A DNA stretch of 64,000 nucleotides from Salarchaeum sp. JOR-1 (GCF_007833275.1 NZ_CP042241.1:1798001-1862000), one strand, 5' to 3'; positions 1-9,390 are shown, numbered from the stretch's first letter. A program made the numbers and translations. Notes: a model not told the origin generated them from the sequence alone.

Positions 1-1
1 G

Positions 2-79
2 CCCGCCGTCTCGCTGGCGGCGCTCGGAGACGTGCGGCCGACGACGTCGCTGCTGCGGGAAGTCGGGGTTCTGCCCTAG
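2..79 (+). CDS. C-terminal end of an unidentified protein (partial)
   Basis: The last 25 codons of an open frame run in from the left edge and end at a TAG at 77-79. The peptide ends in SLLREVGVLP. It is too short to assign to a family. The stop overlaps by four bases the stop of the convergent DUF47-like gene, which is normal packing in this genome. It could also be chance open frame. Confidence 0.4.
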   Translation, partial: PAVSLAALGDVRPTTSLLREVGVLP

Positions 80-708
80 GGCGAGAGCGACAGCATGAAC
101 TCGATGTGGTCGGCGGCGTCCTCGATGGCGTCCACGACCGCATCGACGCCGCGCACGAGTTCTCGGAGGACGAGCGCGTCGGCCGCGTCCCGCTGCTCGA
201 ACGCCACCCTGACTGCGTCGTGGCGGCGGTCGTCGCACGCGCGCTCCAGTTCTCGGATGCGGGCCACCGCCTCCGAGACCGCGTCGTCGCCCTCGTCGCC
301 CAGGTAGGCGGCGGTCGCGGTTTCGAGGTGCGCGCTCGCCACCACCGCGTCCGCCACCATCTCCCGCAGGTGCGGGCGGACGAGGCCGAGGTACGCGCCG
401 GTCGCGCGGTAGTCGAGCGCGACGCCCTCCGCGTGGTTCGCGACGTCGTCGGCGCGCGTGTAGAACTCGGCGAGGTCGCCCGCTTGCAGGTAGACGCCGC
501 GGAACGTCGGAGCTGTCGCGCCGAGCGCCGACCGAAGCGCCCGCCCGATCTCGTCGCACTGGGACTCCAGGGACTCGACGCGTTCGACGCCGGGCGTGCC
601 TCCGTCGAACACGCCGTCGAGCGCGCTCACGCATTCGGTCACCTCTTCGAGGTACGTCGCGCTCAGCTCCTCGATGCGGTCGTCGGTAACACCGGCTGCC
701 TCCATCAC
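76..708 (-). CDS. DUF47 / PhoU-like protein
   Basis: This 210-residue protein is almost entirely helical and acidic, with a heptad-like pattern and an ADHIEFMLSL ending typical of the DUF47 (PhoU-like) family. Family members form four-helix bundles and usually accompany Pit-type phosphate permeases or other phosphate uptake genes, so a role in phosphate transport regulation is likely. No permease can be confirmed because the window edge cuts off the neighbouring gene. There is no signal peptide or membrane segment, so it should be cytoplasmic. The ATG at 706-708 is the first in frame and fits the family length of about 210 residues. Confidence 0.75.
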   Translation of the reverse strand: MMEAAGVTDDRIEELSATYLEEVTECVSALDGVFDGGTPGVERVESLESQCDEIGRALRSALGATAPTFRGVYLQAGDLAEFYTRADDVANHAEGVALDYRATGAYLGLVRPHLREMVADAVVASAHLETATAAYLGDEGDDAVSEAVARIRELERACDDRRHDAVRVAFEQRDAADALVLRELVRGVDAVVDAIEDAADHIEFMLSLSP

Positions 709-2131
709 GCACGAATCGCGCGAACGCGGCGGAAAGCCTTGCTATGAACCGCCCGAAGCACTCCGTAGCCGTCCGGAGCGCTCGATATCCGCGCCCCCTC
801 CACAGCCGAGATTGTATATTGCGAAATAAGATTTATGAGGTGCGTGGCGGACACAGTCAGATAGTACGACGCTTGCCAGTCGCTCTCACTCCCAACGCGA
901 ACCCGCTCGCGAGCGCAGGAAACTCGACTGGACGAGCGGAAACGCCGGAACAATGAAACCGAGCCTCGACCGACAGCCCGAACCCGACTCACCGCGACAC
1001 GCGCCTCTCGGCTCGCTCGTCCTCGGCATGTCGAGAAACTGCGTCCCCCACTATCGAAGACAGCGCCGCGTCCCTCTGAACGGCAGTGCATAGTCGCGGA
1101 GACGGTGCGACGCCGGCGCTCTGGGCGAGGCGAAGCAGTTAACCCCGCCACCATCCGGACCACCTGCCCAAGTAGTGACCGCGCACAATGTCCGAGCCGC
1201 CTCCACCGATACCGTTTTCCGCCCGAACGCTCGCCCACCTCACCTCGGCGTCGATGACTCGCGCCCGCCAGCTCGCGTCCCCTAGACGCCGTGGGACGCC
1301 GGCATGAGTGTCACACAAGACCGTCATCGGTTTCCCGGTGCGCTACTCTGGACGTATCGCCAGCAGGCCGTTGTAGGCCTGTTGAAACCCCCTGCTGAGG
1401 ACAGCGTTGGAACCACTCGGTACGTCCAGATACGTCAGTAATCCCGCCGTCGATCGAATTAGTGCACCTCCAGCACGTTCTGATGCGCGTAGCCGTTCAG
1501 GTATCAGCGTGAAGCTCTGGAAGGCCACAGTCTGGACGGCTGCAACAGGCCAGTCGCCGTTGCGGGCACGCACACTCTCTCCAGACTCGATACGTCCGAC
1601 GCCTTGTGCGTTGGTTCGCTCATTGCCACGTCACAGCCGAGACAGCCTGGCATACGCGACTACGTTCAGAGTGAAACCGCACTGGCGAGACACACTGTCG
1701 CTTACTGGCTCCCCCACCGCAGACAGTAAGTCCACTAGGCAACAGTCAGTTCTCTACAGAAGCGCTCAGCCGCACGGCCGTGGAACTCTCGTTCACGAAT
1801 TCGAGTCTGGCACGACCGTGAGCTGACTCCGAGAGTCGACCGAATGCTCGTTTCGAGACACTACTTCGAATCTGCTGGCCGACGCGTCCCGCCCGCGAGG
1901 CAGACGGCTCCTCGCGTTTGGCACGCCTGACTCCGTTCGAACCCGGATTTACTAAGGAAGCTATGTGGAACCACACGTATCCAATAATAATCATCCTATA
2001 TAGGAACTGGGGGCGCAAATCAGTATTTCTAGGGCTACAAAACAGCACTAATACGGCGCTACTGGAACTGATAAGTGTATTTATCATGTATAGTGGGAAC
2101 TTTGATGGTGGCGGGGTGTGAGGCGGAGTGT
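709..2131. other. Gene-poor interval of 1.4 kb, possibly a decayed element
   Basis: No open frame here has the acidic, GC-biased codon pattern of real genes in this genome. Those present (for example 1407-1826 on plus, 1343-1573 on minus) encode Arg/Ser/Thr-rich sequence without recognisable motifs. Composition is lower in GC than the flanks, and 1960-2100 is distinctly AT-rich. A perfect 10-base inverted repeat (TCTGGACGTA at 1347-1356, TACGTCCAGA at 1421-1430) encloses a further GC-rich hairpin-prone segment. The interval may be the remnant of a transposable element or an untranslated region. I could not match it to a known IS. Confidence 0.5.
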
Positions 2132-2521
2132 ATGAGCGAGGGCGCAGAACGAACGTCAGTGAAGACGTATGTGCCGCGGTGGCAGAAAGAGGAGTGGGTA
2201 TCGGACGCCGAGGAGTTAGATATGACGCAGAGCGAGTTCGTGCGGGCGATGGTACAGGCGGGCCGACAAAACATACAAATAGGTGCCGGGGAAGGCGGTT
2301 CTGAAGACCTAGACCCTGGGGGTGACGGCGTCGAAACGGGGTTGAAGGAGGACGTCCGGTCGTGTCTGGAGTCCGAAGGAACGCTCGGCTGGGACGAGTT
2401 GCTCGCGGCGGTGACCGACGACGTGGAAGACCGGGTCGAGGAAGCGATTCAGTCGCTCGAAGACGAGGGGGCGGTTCGGTATCGACCGCGCGAAGGTGGA
2501 TACACGCTGGTGGACGAATGA
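2132..2521 (+). CDS. DUF5805 family protein (RHH-like plus winged-helix-like)
   Basis: This 129-residue protein has an N-terminal part (residues 5-45, with SVKTYVPRWQKEEW and MTQSEFVRAMVQAG) resembling a ribbon-helix-helix unit. After a Gly/Asp-rich linker comes a C-terminal region (residues 70-129) that reads like a small winged helix ending in EGGYTLVDE. It belongs to the haloarchaeal DUF5805 family, commonly found just upstream of a tyrosine recombinase, as here. The ATG at 2132 is chosen because conserved sequence begins there. It overlaps the recombinase start by four bases, so the two should be translationally coupled and it may regulate or assist recombination. That role is inference. 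Confidence 0.8.
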   Translation: MSEGAERTSVKTYVPRWQKEEWVSDAEELDMTQSEFVRAMVQAGRQNIQIGAGEGGSEDLDPGGDGVETGLKEDVRSCLESEGTLGWDELLAAVTDDVEDRVEEAIQSLEDEGAVRYRPREGGYTLVDE

Positions 2522-3528
2522 GCGAGCGCGTCGAGTACTTTCTGGAGGACATGGGGTTCCACGGGAAGAGCGAGCGAACGCGAGCGGCGTACGAGCGCGT
2601 GCTGGGAGAGTATACGACGTTCCTCGCTGGTCGAGGAACGTCGCCCGCGGACGCCGACCGCCGGGACTGCCTCGCCTGGGTGTCCTCCATCCGGGACGGC
2701 CGTGCGGACAGCACGGTCGCGACGTACGCGTCCTACGTCCACCGGTTCTACGCGTACATGTCCCAGGTCGGGGAACTAGAGGCGAACCCGATGTCGCTCG
2801 TGGTCGAGGAGATGGACGAATCCATCGACACCGACCCGGCGCGCCGCGAGATATCGATTCCGCGCATGCGGTCGTTCGTCGCCGACATCCGCCATCCGCT
2901 GGAGCGCGCGCTCGTGATGACGCTCCTGAAGACCGGGGTTCGAGTGGGTGAACTCTGCAATCTCGACCTCCGTGATATCACGCTCGACGCGCCCGAACTC
3001 GGAGACGCCTACGAGCTGGGCGGGCGCGCGCACCTCGACGGTCGGACGGACACGCTGTTCGTCGACCCCGACACGGTGCGCGGGACGACCGTGAACGGCG
3101 AGGAGCGCACAGCGTCGAACAAGCGAAAACGCGTGACGTTGGTTCCCGTCGACGGGGAGTTGAAGCGCGCACTCCTGCGTTGGCTCGCGATTCGACCGGA
3201 CGCGCCGTCGCCCGCAGACCCCCTGTTCGTGAGCACGAGCGACGCCTGGGGCGAACGCCTGACGCCGGAGATGGTGCGGAACGTCGTGACGCGACACGCG
3301 ACCGACGCCGGGTGGTACGAACCCGGCGCGGACGCCACCGAGAACGTCACGCCCCACTACTTCCGGCACTTTTTCACTACGCACCTCCGCGACCGCACCG
3401 GCGACCGCGGCGTCGTCAAGTACCTCCGCGGCGACGTGGCAGACGACATTATCGACACATATACCCACAACTGGGGTGACCGCGTCCGAGAGGTCTATCT
3501 CGATTCGATTTACTCGATCACAGCGTGA
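2518..3528 (+). CDS. Tyrosine recombinase / integrase, XerC/D-like
   Basis: This 336-residue protein has both recombinase domains: an N-terminal SAM-like core-binding domain (about residues 5-90) and a C-terminal catalytic domain. Catalytic residues are visible: Arg142 in GVRVGEL, His280 and Arg283 in HYFRH, His317 in THNW, and Tyr327 in EVYLDSI. It should cut and rejoin DNA through a 3'-phosphotyrosine. The ATG at 2518 overlaps the end of the DUF5805 gene (ATGA). No tRNA or obvious att repeats lie beside it, so it may be a resident chromosomal recombinase rather than the integrase of a current element. Confidence 0.9.
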   Translation: MSERVEYFLEDMGFHGKSERTRAAYERVLGEYTTFLAGRGTSPADADRRDCLAWVSSIRDGRADSTVATYASYVHRFYAYMSQVGELEANPMSLVVEEMDESIDTDPARREISIPRMRSFVADIRHPLERALVMTLLKTGVRVGELCNLDLRDITLDAPELGDAYELGGRAHLDGRTDTLFVDPDTVRGTTVNGEERTASNKRKRVTLVPVDGELKRALLRWLAIRPDAPSPADPLFVSTSDAWGERLTPEMVRNVVTRHATDAGWYEPGADATENVTPHYFRHFFTTHLRDRTGDRGVVKYLRGDVADDIIDTYTHNWGDRVREVYLDSIYSITA

Positions 3529-3540
3529 CCCACAGCCAAC

Positions 3541-3580
3541 CTATATACTGCATATCGCTATATTGAATCGTGGGGGTCTC
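3541..3580. promoter_or_regulatory. AT-rich tract between recombinase and helicase genes
   Basis: The 250-base gap after the recombinase gene starts with an AT-rich stretch containing TATATACTG and GCTATATTG. It could hold a TATA box or a termination region. It is about 200 bases upstream of the helicase start, so a long leader or a second promoter would be needed if it drives that gene. Confidence 0.3.
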
Positions 3581-3778
3581 GGAACCACTCGTTTTGTGTG
3601 ATCCCTATCGGGCGATGTTGTACCCGATTGCCGCCGCTCGTCCGACGCCGCCTCCCCTCGAGACGTTCCAAGAGAGAGGACGCCCGCGAGTAACCGTCTC
3701 GTGATTCCGGAACGTTCAGGGACGCGACTCCCCCAGTAGGGCCGTGCGCCGAAGTCGCGCGAGTGGAGTGAGGTGGCG

Positions 3779-5932
3779 ATGACGCCAGCGTTCGACGAGT
3801 GGCGAGTGACCGACGCGACGCTGTTCCAGGGGGCGCTGAACGACGTGTACCGCCCGATAAACGTGGCTCTCGCCGCGCAGAACGCGATGCAGGCGCTCGG
3901 GATTCGCGCGCCGAGCGGTGGCGCGTACGTCGTCCCGCTGTTCGACGGCGACGACGCGACGCTAACGGACGAGTACGTGCTGTTTCGGCCGGAGAAAGAG
4001 CAGGTAGGGTGGTACGACACGTCGTTCGGCATCAGCGGACGGGAGCGCTTCGTGGACTGTGCGGACGCCGCCGGCACGGAGATCGGGCATCGCGTCCAGT
4101 TCTGGCTGCGCGACGACATCACGCCGTCGGACGTGTCGCTCTCCGACGACGACCGTCCGCCGGGCGAGCTCGCGCCCGCGGAACCGTACGCGGTGGACGA
4201 ATCGGCCGTGGTGGACGACCTCCGTGCGTTCGTGCGAACGGAGAAGCACGCCGAGCGCTCGGGCGCACGGCGGGCGTACCGCGAACTGGGGCTCGACGAG
4301 TCGATCCGACGCGGGGAGACTGCGGGGCCGTTCGCGTTCGTCGGGACGACCCGCGACGAGATGGGAGACGTGGCGTTCACGCTCCAGCACGTCGGCGATG
4401 ACACGTCGCTGCGTCGGGACGCGGGCCTGTACCCCGGGAACCGCTGTCTTCTGGACGCGCGCGGCGGGCCGTCGTGGCTGCCGCTTGACGCGGAAGCCGT
4501 TTCGGTGGAGACACCGCACGTCACGTTCCGCCCGCTCAACCCCGGAATCGACGACGAGACGCTCGAACACGGCCTGAACGAGACCGACGCGTGGCTCACA
4601 ACCCTCCTGAATCCGGTGCCGTTCCAGCGACGGTTGGACGCTATCGACGCGGTCGCCGCGGACGACGCGAAGCGCGAACTGCTCGCCGGCACGCGGCCGC
4701 TCGGATTCACCGTGAACGAGCACGCGGACTACGACCCGACGCCGAGCCTGAACGACTATCAGCGGCGCGCGCTCGTCTGGGCGGACGCCGCCGAGGACGC
4801 CGTCTGCATCCACGGACCGCCCGGAACGGGGAAGACCCGGACGCTCACGGCGTACGTTCGCTACGCCGCGACGCAGGGTCAGCGCGTGCTCGTCGCCGCG
4901 CACTCGAATCAGGCCGTTGATAACCTCCTCGTCGGGGACAGCACCCTCCACAGCCCCGACCCCGACTCGCTCCACGCGCTCTCGGACGACGCCGGCCTCT
5001 CCCTGGCTCGCGCCGGCGGGAACACGAAGAACGCGGTCGTCGCGAGCGAGTACGCGAACGAACCGCTCGAAGGCGCGGACGTGGTCGCGGCGACGACGAG
5101 CGCGGCCGCGGCGTTCGACCGGAACCGCTTCGACGTCGGCGTCGTGGACGAGGCGACGCAGGCGAGTCGTTCCGCGACCGCCATCGTCCTCGAGTGCGCG
5201 CGAAAACTCGTTCTCGCGGGCGACCACAAGCAACTCCCGCCGTACAGCGCGAGCGAACACGACACGGACGCGGACGCCCACGCGTCGCTCTTCGAGTTCC
5301 TCCTGGAGCGCTACGGCGACGACCTCGCCGTCCCGCTCCGCGAGCAGTACCGGATGCACGCGGACATCGCGGCGTTCCCCAACGGGGAGTTCTACGACGG
5401 CCTCCTCGAGACCACCGACAGGGAGGAGTCGTGGACGATAGGCGACCTCCCGCCGCTCCGCGGTGTGGACGTGACGGGGCCGGAGCGACGGGACGTAGCG
5501 GGGAACTCGTACGACAACCCCGCCGAGGCCGACGCCGTGGTCGAGGAAGTCGAACGCCTTCGCGCCAACGGCCTCTCGAGCGAGGGCGTGGGCGTCATCG
5601 CCGCGTACACGGGGCAGGTTCGTCTCCTCCGCCAGCGCCTCGGTGACGCCGGGTTCTCCGACGTGACCGTCGACACCATCGACTCCTTCCAGGGCGGCGA
5701 GCGCGAGGCCGTCGTCGTCTCCTTCGTCCGGAGCAACGACGAGCACGCGAGCGGGTTCCTCGAACTCCCCAGTGAGGGGCCGCGCCGGCTGAACGTCGCG
5801 CTCACCCGCGCCCGCAAACGCCTCGTCCTCGTCGGCGACTGGGAGACGCTCGGAACCGTCGCAACCCATCGAACGCCCGCAGAGAGCTGTGCGGACGTGT
5901 ACGCCCGCCTCGCCGACCACCTCGGCGTGTGA
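3779..5932 (+). CDS. SF1 superfamily helicase, DNA2/NAM7 (Upf1-like) type
   Basis: The protein has about 717 residues. The first 320 form a haloarchaeal-specific N-terminal region. The helicase core follows, with Walker A HGPPGTGKTRT near residue 345, motif II VVDEATQAS, motif III GDHKQLPP, an EQYRMH motif, motif V TIDSFQGGE and motif VI NVALTRARKRL. This motif set defines DNA2/NAM7-like SF1B helicases, which unwind nucleic acid 5' to 3' using ATP. Whether the substrate is DNA or RNA cannot be read here. ATG at 3779 is preferred; a GTG at 3773 is in frame. The gene stands alone on its strand. Confidence 0.85.
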   Translation: MTPAFDEWRVTDATLFQGALNDVYRPINVALAAQNAMQALGIRAPSGGAYVVPLFDGDDATLTDEYVLFRPEKEQVGWYDTSFGISGRERFVDCADAAGTEIGHRVQFWLRDDITPSDVSLSDDDRPPGELAPAEPYAVDESAVVDDLRAFVRTEKHAERSGARRAYRELGLDESIRRGETAGPFAFVGTTRDEMGDVAFTLQHVGDDTSLRRDAGLYPGNRCLLDARGGPSWLPLDAEAVSVETPHVTFRPLNPGIDDETLEHGLNETDAWLTTLLNPVPFQRRLDAIDAVAADDAKRELLAGTRPLGFTVNEHADYDPTPSLNDYQRRALVWADAAEDAVCIHGPPGTGKTRTLTAYVRYAATQGQRVLVAAHSNQAVDNLLVGDSTLHSPDPDSLHALSDDAGLSLARAGGNTKNAVVASEYANEPLEGADVVAATTSAAAAFDRNRFDVGVVDEATQASRSATAIVLECARKLVLAGDHKQLPPYSASEHDTDADAHASLFEFLLERYGDDLAVPLREQYRMHADIAAFPNGEFYDGLLETTDREESWTIGDLPPLRGVDVTGPERRDVAGNSYDNPAEADAVVEEVERLRANGLSSEGVGVIAAYTGQVRLLRQRLGDAGFSDVTVDTIDSFQGGEREAVVVSFVRSNDEHASGFLELPSEGPRRLNVALTRARKRLVLVGDWETLGTVATHRTPAESCADVYARLADHLGV

Positions 5933-6064
5933 CTAGTGGCAGTGCTCGCTTCTAGGCAACACCTATTGATGGCTCGCCGCGTACTGGTGCGTGTGGCCGG
6001 ACACGTCGGGTTGGAAGTGGTTCGGATGGCAGGCCCGACGCGACTCCGGCCGTCTCTCGACTGA

Positions 6065-6643
6065 TTACTCGCGCGCGAGCAGGAACCCGCCGTAGCTCGC
6101 CGCCCAGAGAATCCCCAGGTAAGCGACCCAGCGCTCAAGACCGCCGATTCCGAGCGGGGTGCCGCCGCCGAGTCCGACGAACCCCGCGAGTGTGAGAAGG
6201 ACGGCGACGCCGAGCACCGCGGAGGCGTACTGGAACGCCGCCGACTCCGCACGGGCGACTGCGAGCGCGATAACGCCGCTTCCGCCGAACGACACCAGCG
6301 CCGCGAGCGCGTGCGGCGCGCCCGTCTGCGACGGGAACACTCCCACGCCCGCGAACCCGACCACGCCCGTGACAGCCGCTAGCGCCGGCACGACCCACGA
6401 GTCGTACACATCCCGGAGGAAGTACGCCGCGACCGCCAGCAACAGTCCAGAGACCACCATCGCACTGTTGAACACCAGCCGCGACTCGGGGGTTCCCGTG
6501 TCCGATCCGAGCGCGCTAATCGTCTGCGTCGACGTGCTGTACCCCGGATAGAACGCCTCCGCGGTCGTGAACGCCAACGCCAGTAACACGCCCACCGCGA
6601 GCACCAGACCGCCGGCTATCGCGCGCGACCGATTTCGAACCAT
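6065..6643 (-). CDS. DUF998 family membrane protein
   Basis: This 192-residue protein has six predicted membrane helices, starting with AIAGGLVLAVGVLLALAF and ending just before the C-terminal FLLARE. The conserved extracytoplasmic motif between helices 1 and 2, STSTQTISALGSDTGTPES, is the hallmark of the DUF998 family. The function of the family is unknown. The ATG at 6641-6643 follows an AT-rich segment (6655-6675) that could serve as promoter. The gene is monocistronic, with a tRNA-Thr gene upstream on the same strand. Confidence 0.85.
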   Translation of the reverse strand: MVRNRSRAIAGGLVLAVGVLLALAFTTAEAFYPGYSTSTQTISALGSDTGTPESRLVFNSAMVVSGLLLAVAAYFLRDVYDSWVVPALAAVTGVVGFAGVGVFPSQTGAPHALAALVSFGGSGVIALAVARAESAAFQYASAVLGVAVLLTLAGFVGLGGGTPLGIGGLERWVAYLGILWAASYGGFLLARE

Positions 6644-6692
6644 ACCCGGAAAATCACAACGATCGAATAAAAAACGTCGGAGGAAACGGGAG

Positions 6693-6766
6693 AGCCGGTA
6701 AAGGGATTTGAACCCTTGGCCTATTCCTTACGAAGGAATCGCTCTACCAGTCTGAGCTATACCGGC
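6693..6766 (-). tRNA. tRNA-Thr (CGU anticodon)
   Basis: Read on the minus strand, a seven-base acceptor stem (GCCGGTA with TACCGGC) and U discriminator enclose a standard D arm, an anticodon arm ATTCC-TTCGTAA-GGAAT and a T arm with GGTTCAAATCC. The loop places CGU at positions 34-36, decoding ACG threonine. The gene has 74 nucleotides, no intron and no encoded CCA. Confidence 0.95.
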
Positions 6767-6815
6767 GCGCCTTCGCATTCCACCGTAGCCGGATGATAGA
6801 AATAAGGCTGTCGAA

Positions 6816-7487
6816 TCAGACCCGGAGTCGGCGGGCGGGCGCGAGGACGCGGCGGGGGAGCCAGCGCGCGAACGCGACCACCGGGTGGAGGCGACCCCAG
6901 CGGGGCGGGGTGGCGCGGTAGCCGTCCTCGACGCGTTCGGCGTGACCCTTGCTGGCGAGATAGGAGAGCGCGGGTTCGACGCGGGTCTCCGTCATGTCGA
7001 GGGCGTCCGCGAGTTCACTGGGTGTTCGCGGGCCGTCGGCGTTCTTGAGTTCCTGGTTGACCGCGTTCATGGTCTGCATGCGGAGCATGGCTTCGGTGCC
7101 GTCGTCGTCCACGCCGCGGAGGAACGCGTGGGTGTCGTCGTCTTCGTACCGGAACGCGGTGTAGGCGTCGAGGACGGTCCAGCCGCCGAACGCGGCGAGC
7201 AGGCCGACGACCGCCACGACGGCCGGCATACCGCCCGAACTCGTGAGTGCGACGAACGCGGCAGCGGCGACGACGAGCACGCCGTACACGCCCTGCGAGG
7301 TCTCGTCGGGGAGCTCGCGGGCGTCTACCAGCCAGTCCGCCGCGGCGATACCGCCGATCAATACGAGCATATATGCGGCAGTAAACGCGCTCATACCTCC
7401 GAAAACCACCAGTATCGAAACCACAGCCAGGAGGCCGCCGATCGCGCGGGCGTGTTCGTTTTCGAGAATGGAGGGCGTTCGCGGCAT
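6816..7487 (-). CDS. Membrane protein with C-terminal winged-helix domain
   Basis: In this 223-residue protein the first 110 residues hold four hydrophobic helices in two pairs (LLAVVSILVVFGG, AAYMLVLIGGIAAAD, GVYGVLVVAAAAFVAL, MPAVVAVVGLLAAF). Residues 125-195 resemble a winged helix, with RTPSELADALDMTETRVEPALSYLASKG followed by a wing strand. The protein ends in an Arg-rich tail. It looks like a membrane-tethered transcription regulator. No ligand can be assigned. The arrangement of N-terminal membrane part plus MarR/ArsR-like domain is common in haloarchaeal proteins of unknown function. Confidence 0.7.
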   Translation of the reverse strand: MPRTPSILENEHARAIGGLLAVVSILVVFGGMSAFTAAYMLVLIGGIAAADWLVDARELPDETSQGVYGVLVVAAAAFVALTSSGGMPAVVAVVGLLAAFGGWTVLDAYTAFRYEDDDTHAFLRGVDDDGTEAMLRMQTMNAVNQELKNADGPRTPSELADALDMTETRVEPALSYLASKGHAERVEDGYRATPPRWGRLHPVVAFARWLPRRVLAPARRLRV

Positions 7488-7525
7488 ACCTGATACGTGT
7501 CGGTTCGCGGAACCTAAACGTTCCG

Positions 7526-8509
7526 TCAGTCCTGGGTGAGTCGGACGTCGAGGCAGACGTTGTACTCGTGGGGCGCGTACGACCGAACGGTGTGCCGGGT
7601 CTCGACCGTCACGTCGTAGTCGGGTTCCGCGGCGTCCCGGATCGCGCGCTCACCGGGGCCGTACAGGTCGTCTTCGTGCTGGATGTCGTAGTAGTGGATG
7701 GTGCAGTCGTCGCCCGCGAGGTGGACGGCGGTGTCGAGGAACTCCCCGGCTGAGTGCGGGAGGTTCATCACGAGGCGGTTCGCCCAGTCCTCGTACGCGG
7801 CGGCGAGGTCGCGCACGTCCCCCGCGTGGGCGGTGACTCGGTCGTCGACGCCGTTCCGGCGGGCGTTCTCGCGGAGGTAGTCGATGGCGGCCTCGTTGAT
7901 GTCGGTGGCGACGACGTCGGCGCCCGCGTCCGCCAGCGGAATCGCGTACGGGCCGACGCCCGCGAACATGTCGAATGCGTTCTCGCCCGGATCGACCTGC
8001 TCGACGACGCGGTGGCGTTCGGTGGCGAGGCGCGGCGAGAAGTACACCTGGGTGATGTCGAGCGCGAACTCGTGGCCGTACTCGCGGTGGACGGTCTCGG
8101 TCTCCGACCCGGCGAGTACATCCCAGTCGCGAACCCGCGTCTCGCCCTTCACCTTCGACGCGCGGTTCACGACGGTCTTCGCGCGCACGTCCGACTCCAG
8201 GATGGCGTCCGCAATCCGGCAGGCGCGTTCGGGGTCGTCCTCGTCCACGATGACGATGTCGCCGAGGCGCTCGTACGTCGGTTCGAACCCGAGGCGGTCG
8301 GCGGGCGTCGTCGGCGTCCGGCGCTCGGGCGCGTCGTGCACTGCCACTCCGAGGGCGTCGGGCACTGCGTCCGGGTCGGTGACGGGGATGTAGAGGGTGT
8401 CGTCCTCGACGACGATGTCGAAGTCGGGGTCGACGAGATCCGCGTCCGCGAGCCGCTGGCGGGTCGCTTCTCCCTCCGCGACGGGGACGCGCACGCACGG
8501 GACTTCCAT
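7526..8509 (-). CDS. tRNA (guanine37-N1)-methyltransferase, Trm5 type
   Basis: The 327-residue length fits archaeal Trm5. The N-terminal domain (residues 1-110) is followed by the D2/D3 Rossmann methyltransferase, with the SAM-binding DMFAGVGPYAIPLA, an acidic residue after the second strand (VVATDIN), and the catalytic NLPHSAGEFLD segment that matches the Trm5 NxPxxxxxF-like motif. It methylates G37 of tRNAs read by frameshift-prone codons, and in archaea m1G37 also feeds wyosine synthesis. The gene is divergent from the diphthine synthase gene, with about 80 bases between their starts. Confidence 0.88.
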   Translation of the reverse strand: MEVPCVRVPVAEGEATRQRLADADLVDPDFDIVVEDDTLYIPVTDPDAVPDALGVAVHDAPERRTPTTPADRLGFEPTYERLGDIVIVDEDDPERACRIADAILESDVRAKTVVNRASKVKGETRVRDWDVLAGSETETVHREYGHEFALDITQVYFSPRLATERHRVVEQVDPGENAFDMFAGVGPYAIPLADAGADVVATDINEAAIDYLRENARRNGVDDRVTAHAGDVRDLAAAYEDWANRLVMNLPHSAGEFLDTAVHLAGDDCTIHYYDIQHEDDLYGPGERAIRDAAEPDYDVTVETRHTVRSYAPHEYNVCLDVRLTQD

Positions 8510-8592
8510 ACTCGCTCTCTCGGCGACGCCGGGGTTTACCGGCTTCGGAGTCGACCCGAAACGGAAAAGCGCCCGCGAACCCGAAGGCGGGT

Positions 8593-9390
8593 ATGCTCAC
8601 GTTCGTCGGTCTCGGGCTCTACGACGAGGAATCGATCACCGTCGAGGGCCGCGAGGCCGTCCGGGAGGCCGACCGCGCGTTCGCGGAGTTCTACACCAGC
8701 CACCTCGTCGGCGCGACAGTCGACGACCTCCAATCCTACCACGACACGCATATCGAAGTCCGTGATCGCGCGGGCGTCGAACAGGATCCCGGGCCGATTC
8801 TCGACGCCGCCGAGTCCGAGGACGCGGTGTTCCTCACCGCCGGCGATACGATGATTTCGACGACGCACGTCGACCTCCGGTTGCGCGCACACGACCGCGG
8901 CATCGACACCCGCGTGATTCACGCGCCCACCGCGGAGTCCGCCGCGTCCTCCCTCACTGGCCTCCAGAACTACCGGTTCGGGAAGGCGACGACGCTGCCG
9001 TTCGAGTGGGTGCACGGCGCTGACGGCGTCCCCGGGTCAGTCATCGACACTATCGAGGACAACCGCGAGCGCGGCCTGCACACGCTCTGCTACCTCGATA
9101 TCAAGGTCGACAACCCGTATCGGGAGGGCGACGACTACATGACCGCGAGCCACGCCGCCGGCCTGCTCGCGGAACACTGGAACCCGGACGCGCTCGGCGT
9201 CGTCGTCGCGCGCGCGGGCGCACCGGACGCGCTCGTCGAAGCGGACACCCTCGGCGCGCTCGCCCAGCGGGACTTCGGGAGTCCGCTGCACTTGCTCGTG
9301 ATTCCCGGCGCCCTCCATCACGTCGAAGCGGACGCGCTCACCGGGCTCGCGGGCGCGCCGGACGACGTGGTCGAAGAACGGACGGTTTAG
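8593..9390 (+). CDS. dph5: Diphthine synthase
   Basis: This 265-residue protein begins MLTFVGLGLYDEESIT, the signature start of Dph5, a tetrapyrrole-methylase-fold SAM-dependent enzyme. GDTMISTTHVDLRLRA and the PTAESAASSLTGLQNY segment match the family. It methylates the modified histidine of elongation factor 2 to give diphthine, the penultimate stage of diphthamide. The ATG at 8593 is the only sensible start. It ends four bases into the convergent VOC gene. Confidence 0.92.
   Translation: MLTFVGLGLYDEESITVEGREAVREADRAFAEFYTSHLVGATVDDLQSYHDTHIEVRDRAGVEQDPGPILDAAESEDAVFLTAGDTMISTTHVDLRLRAHDRGIDTRVIHAPTAESAASSLTGLQNYRFGKATTLPFEWVHGADGVPGSVIDTIEDNRERGLHTLCYLDIKVDNPYREGDDYMTASHAAGLLAEHWNPDALGVVVARAGAPDALVEADTLGALAQRDFGSPLHLLVIPGALHHVEADALTGLAGAPDDVVEERTV

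Noticed and set aside
705-1238. Minus-strand open frame of 177 codons upstream of the DUF47 gene
   Set aside because: Arg/Ser-rich product without motifs, overlapping the DUF47 start; typical of chance frames in GC-rich DNA.
5933-6064. Possible small gene between the helicase and DUF998 genes
   Set aside because: 130 bases with no frame of suitable composition and no motif.
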